From NCBI GenBank assembly GCA_003233255.1, contig QILH01000157.1:1-15861 (forward strand): a DNA stretch of 15,861 nt, written 5' to 3'. The position numbers were made by a program, and so were the translations under genes. Below are positions 14,777 through 15,861 of the stretch, in pieces. The stretch's first letter is position 1; the number at the start of each line of letters is the position of its first letter. Source of the DNA: Gammaproteobacteria bacterium. GTDB taxonomy: Bacteria; Pseudomonadota; Gammaproteobacteria; UBA6429; Thiohalophilaceae. Under the pieces are notes generated by a model, which did no database searches, was not told the origin of the DNA, and saw only the letters and a list, made by a program, of their open reading frames with translations.

Positions 14777-15200
14777 TCAAACTTACCGGTTGAGTAAGGG
14801 ATTTACCTTAATGGAATTATTAATCGTTCTGGTTATTCTGGGACTATTGGCCGCCCTGGTGGGGCCGACTTTATATAACCGAATAAAACCCGCTAAACAG
14901 GCGACCGCGCGCGCGCAAATAGAGAATTTTATGACCGGCTTAGACAGTTATTTCATCGACGTAACTCGTTATCCTAACTCGGTCGAAGGTTTGAGTGCGC
15001 TGCGGGTAAAACCTAATGGGGTGGATGGCTGGGCTGGCCCATACTTAAAAAAAGAATTACCCAAAGATCCATGGAAGAATGCCTACCAGTATAGTAGTCC
15101 CGGTAGAAACGGACCCTATGAAATAGTGTCGTTTGGTGCGGATGGACTTGAGGGTGGCGAAGATGAAAACAAAGATGTTACCAGCTGGAATTCTAACTAG
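14751..15200 (+). CDS. gspG: GspG, major pseudopilin
   Basis: 149 residues from ATG 14751, chosen because GAGGGGAG lies 8 nt ahead; GTG 14742 is less likely. A 17-residue leader ends in LSKG, then mature FTLMELLIVLVILGLLAALV with Glu5. The features of GspG are all present: YPNSVEGLSALRVKP, GWAGPYLKKELPKDPW, and YEIVSFGADGLEGGEDENKD, the acidic C-terminal loop that binds calcium in GspG. The size fits GspG. It is the best single marker that this machine is nearer to type II secretion than to a classical pilus. It overlaps both neighbours. Confidence 0.95.
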   Translation: MEYRIRSGNQTYRLSKGFTLMELLIVLVILGLLAALVGPTLYNRIKPAKQATARAQIENFMTGLDSYFIDVTRYPNSVEGLSALRVKPNGVDGWAGPYLKKELPKDPWKNAYQYSSPGRNGPYEIVSFGADGLEGGEDENKDVTSWNSN

Positions 15201-15708
15201 AACATCAGGATTCACGCTGGTGATGGTGCTTGCCATGGTCGTGGTGGTGGGTATTGTAGCGAGTACAGCTATTACGACTAACTCGTTTAAAGTTAAACGT
15301 GATCGAGAAGAAGAACTTTTGTTTCGTGGTACTGAAATAAAAAATGCAATTAGGAGTTATTATTTAGCGGGTAAATCGGATAAAGTATTTCCTCGTAGTT
15401 TCGAACAACTCGTTGACGACACGCGCTATCCACATAAACGACATTTACGTAAAGAATATTTAGATCCCATTACTAATACGGATTTTCAAATTATACCGTC
15501 GATGGATGGTGGTTTTTCGGGGGTGCATAGTTCCAGTAATGAAATACCCCTAAAGCAAGCTAATTTCCCGGTTGAATTAATTAAGTTGGAAGGTGCAACA
15601 CAGTATTCTGACTGGCAGTTTGAATACATCCCGCCTAAAAAAACATCGAAACCTGAAATAAAATCAGAGCAAAATTCATCTACACTAAAAATTAATCCGT
15701 CTGAATAA
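15163..15708 (+). CDS. pseudopilin-like protein lacking Glu5
   Basis: 181 residues from ATG 15163, which overlaps gspG by 38 nt; ATG 15175 is possible and earlier starts lie deeper in gspG. The leader ends at Gly16 (TRTSG), then FTLVMVLAMVVVVGIVASTA. Mature position 5 is Met, not the usual Glu. After the helix comes RDREEELLFRGTEIKNAIRSYY, then RHLRKEYLDPIT and FSGVHSSS, typical of a family often found beside gspG-like genes (from memory). The C-terminal tail after about 160 is rich in K, S and E. Loss of Glu5 is also seen in the tip pseudopilin GspK, so a tip or initiating role is possible, but it is not GspK by sequence or size. Confidence 0.82.
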   Translation: MKTKMLPAGILTRTSGFTLVMVLAMVVVVGIVASTAITTNSFKVKRDREEELLFRGTEIKNAIRSYYLAGKSDKVFPRSFEQLVDDTRYPHKRHLRKEYLDPITNTDFQIIPSMDGGFSGVHSSSNEIPLKQANFPVELIKLEGATQYSDWQFEYIPPKKTSKPEIKSEQNSSTLKINPSE

Positions 15709-15709
15709 T

Positions 15710-15732
15710 ATTTTTTGACGCATTTTTTGACG
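15710..15732 (+). repeat. tandem 11-nt repeat after the last pseudopilin gene
   Basis: ATTTTTTGACG occurs at 15710-15720 and again at 15722-15732, one base apart. Each copy contains TTGACG, close to a -35 box, but no good -10 follows at the right distance. It may be a small regulatory repeat or chance in AT-rich DNA. The remaining bases to 15861 show no gene. Confidence 0.55.
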
Positions 15733-15861
15733 TTGTGATTAAAAGTGTGTCTTTAAGACGACACATCTGAATTACGGTCTTCGTGTTTTTGTTTAAATAA
15801 ACCGCGTCTTTGTTAAATAATATTAATTTGCAAAATAGATGTTGCTTTTTTATTTTGATCC

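Noticed and set aside
15750..15760. GTCTT-T-AAGAC as a terminator of the secretion operon
   Set aside because: The stem is only 5 bp with a one-base centre and no T-run directly after it.

Overview
The window looks like chromosome from a sulfur-oxidising, nitrate-respiring proteobacterium, most likely a gammaproteobacterium related to purple sulfur or thioautotrophic lineages. That placement is inferred from gene content: a NapC-type cytochrome with a ferredoxin, a complete SoeABC-type sulfite dehydrogenase locus, remains of a qmoAB locus (the electron partner of APS reductase), and a type II secretion / type IV pilus-like operon. No rRNA, tRNA, IS element or CRISPR array was seen.

Layout. 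(1) 1-997, plus strand: the 3' end of a NapC/NirT multihaem quinol dehydrogenase gene, then a NapF/NapG-like protein with four [4Fe-4S] sites. (2) 1051-1293, minus: a small lipoprotein gene. (3) 1440-6212, minus: soeA-soeB-soeC, encoding a cytoplasmic molybdopterin subunit, an iron-sulfur subunit and a DmsC-like membrane anchor. This complex oxidises sulfite directly to sulfate and passes electrons to quinone. (4) 6213-6877: a gene-free region with inverted repeats and possible promoters. (5) 6878-8290, plus: a decayed qmoA with at least five separate lesions (start codon changed, two frameshifts, two in-frame stops), then a qmoB cut off after about 30 codons that runs straight into a strong rho-independent terminator. 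(6) 8462-15708, plus: a tightly packed ten-gene operon coding for GspF, GspE, PilM-like, PilN-like (frameshifted), PilO/GspM-like, PilP/GspC-like proteins and four pseudopilins including GspG. (7) 15709-15861: a short AT-rich tail with a tandem 11-nt repeat.

How it fits together. Sulfite can be oxidised either directly (SoeABC) or through APS (AprBA with QmoABC). Here the direct route is intact and the Qmo route next to it is a ruin whose protein-level similarity is still high, which suggests recent loss or a discarded duplicate. The upstream Nap-type genes would move quinol electrons toward periplasmic nitrate reduction, so the sulfite and nitrate modules could meet at the quinone pool. The downstream operon encodes the inner-membrane platform, ATPase and pseudopilins of a secretion or pilus-like machine. 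It mixes Gsp-type and Pil-type parts, and no secretin or prepilin peptidase is present in the window.

Family assignments rest on motifs and remembered family features; no database search was run.
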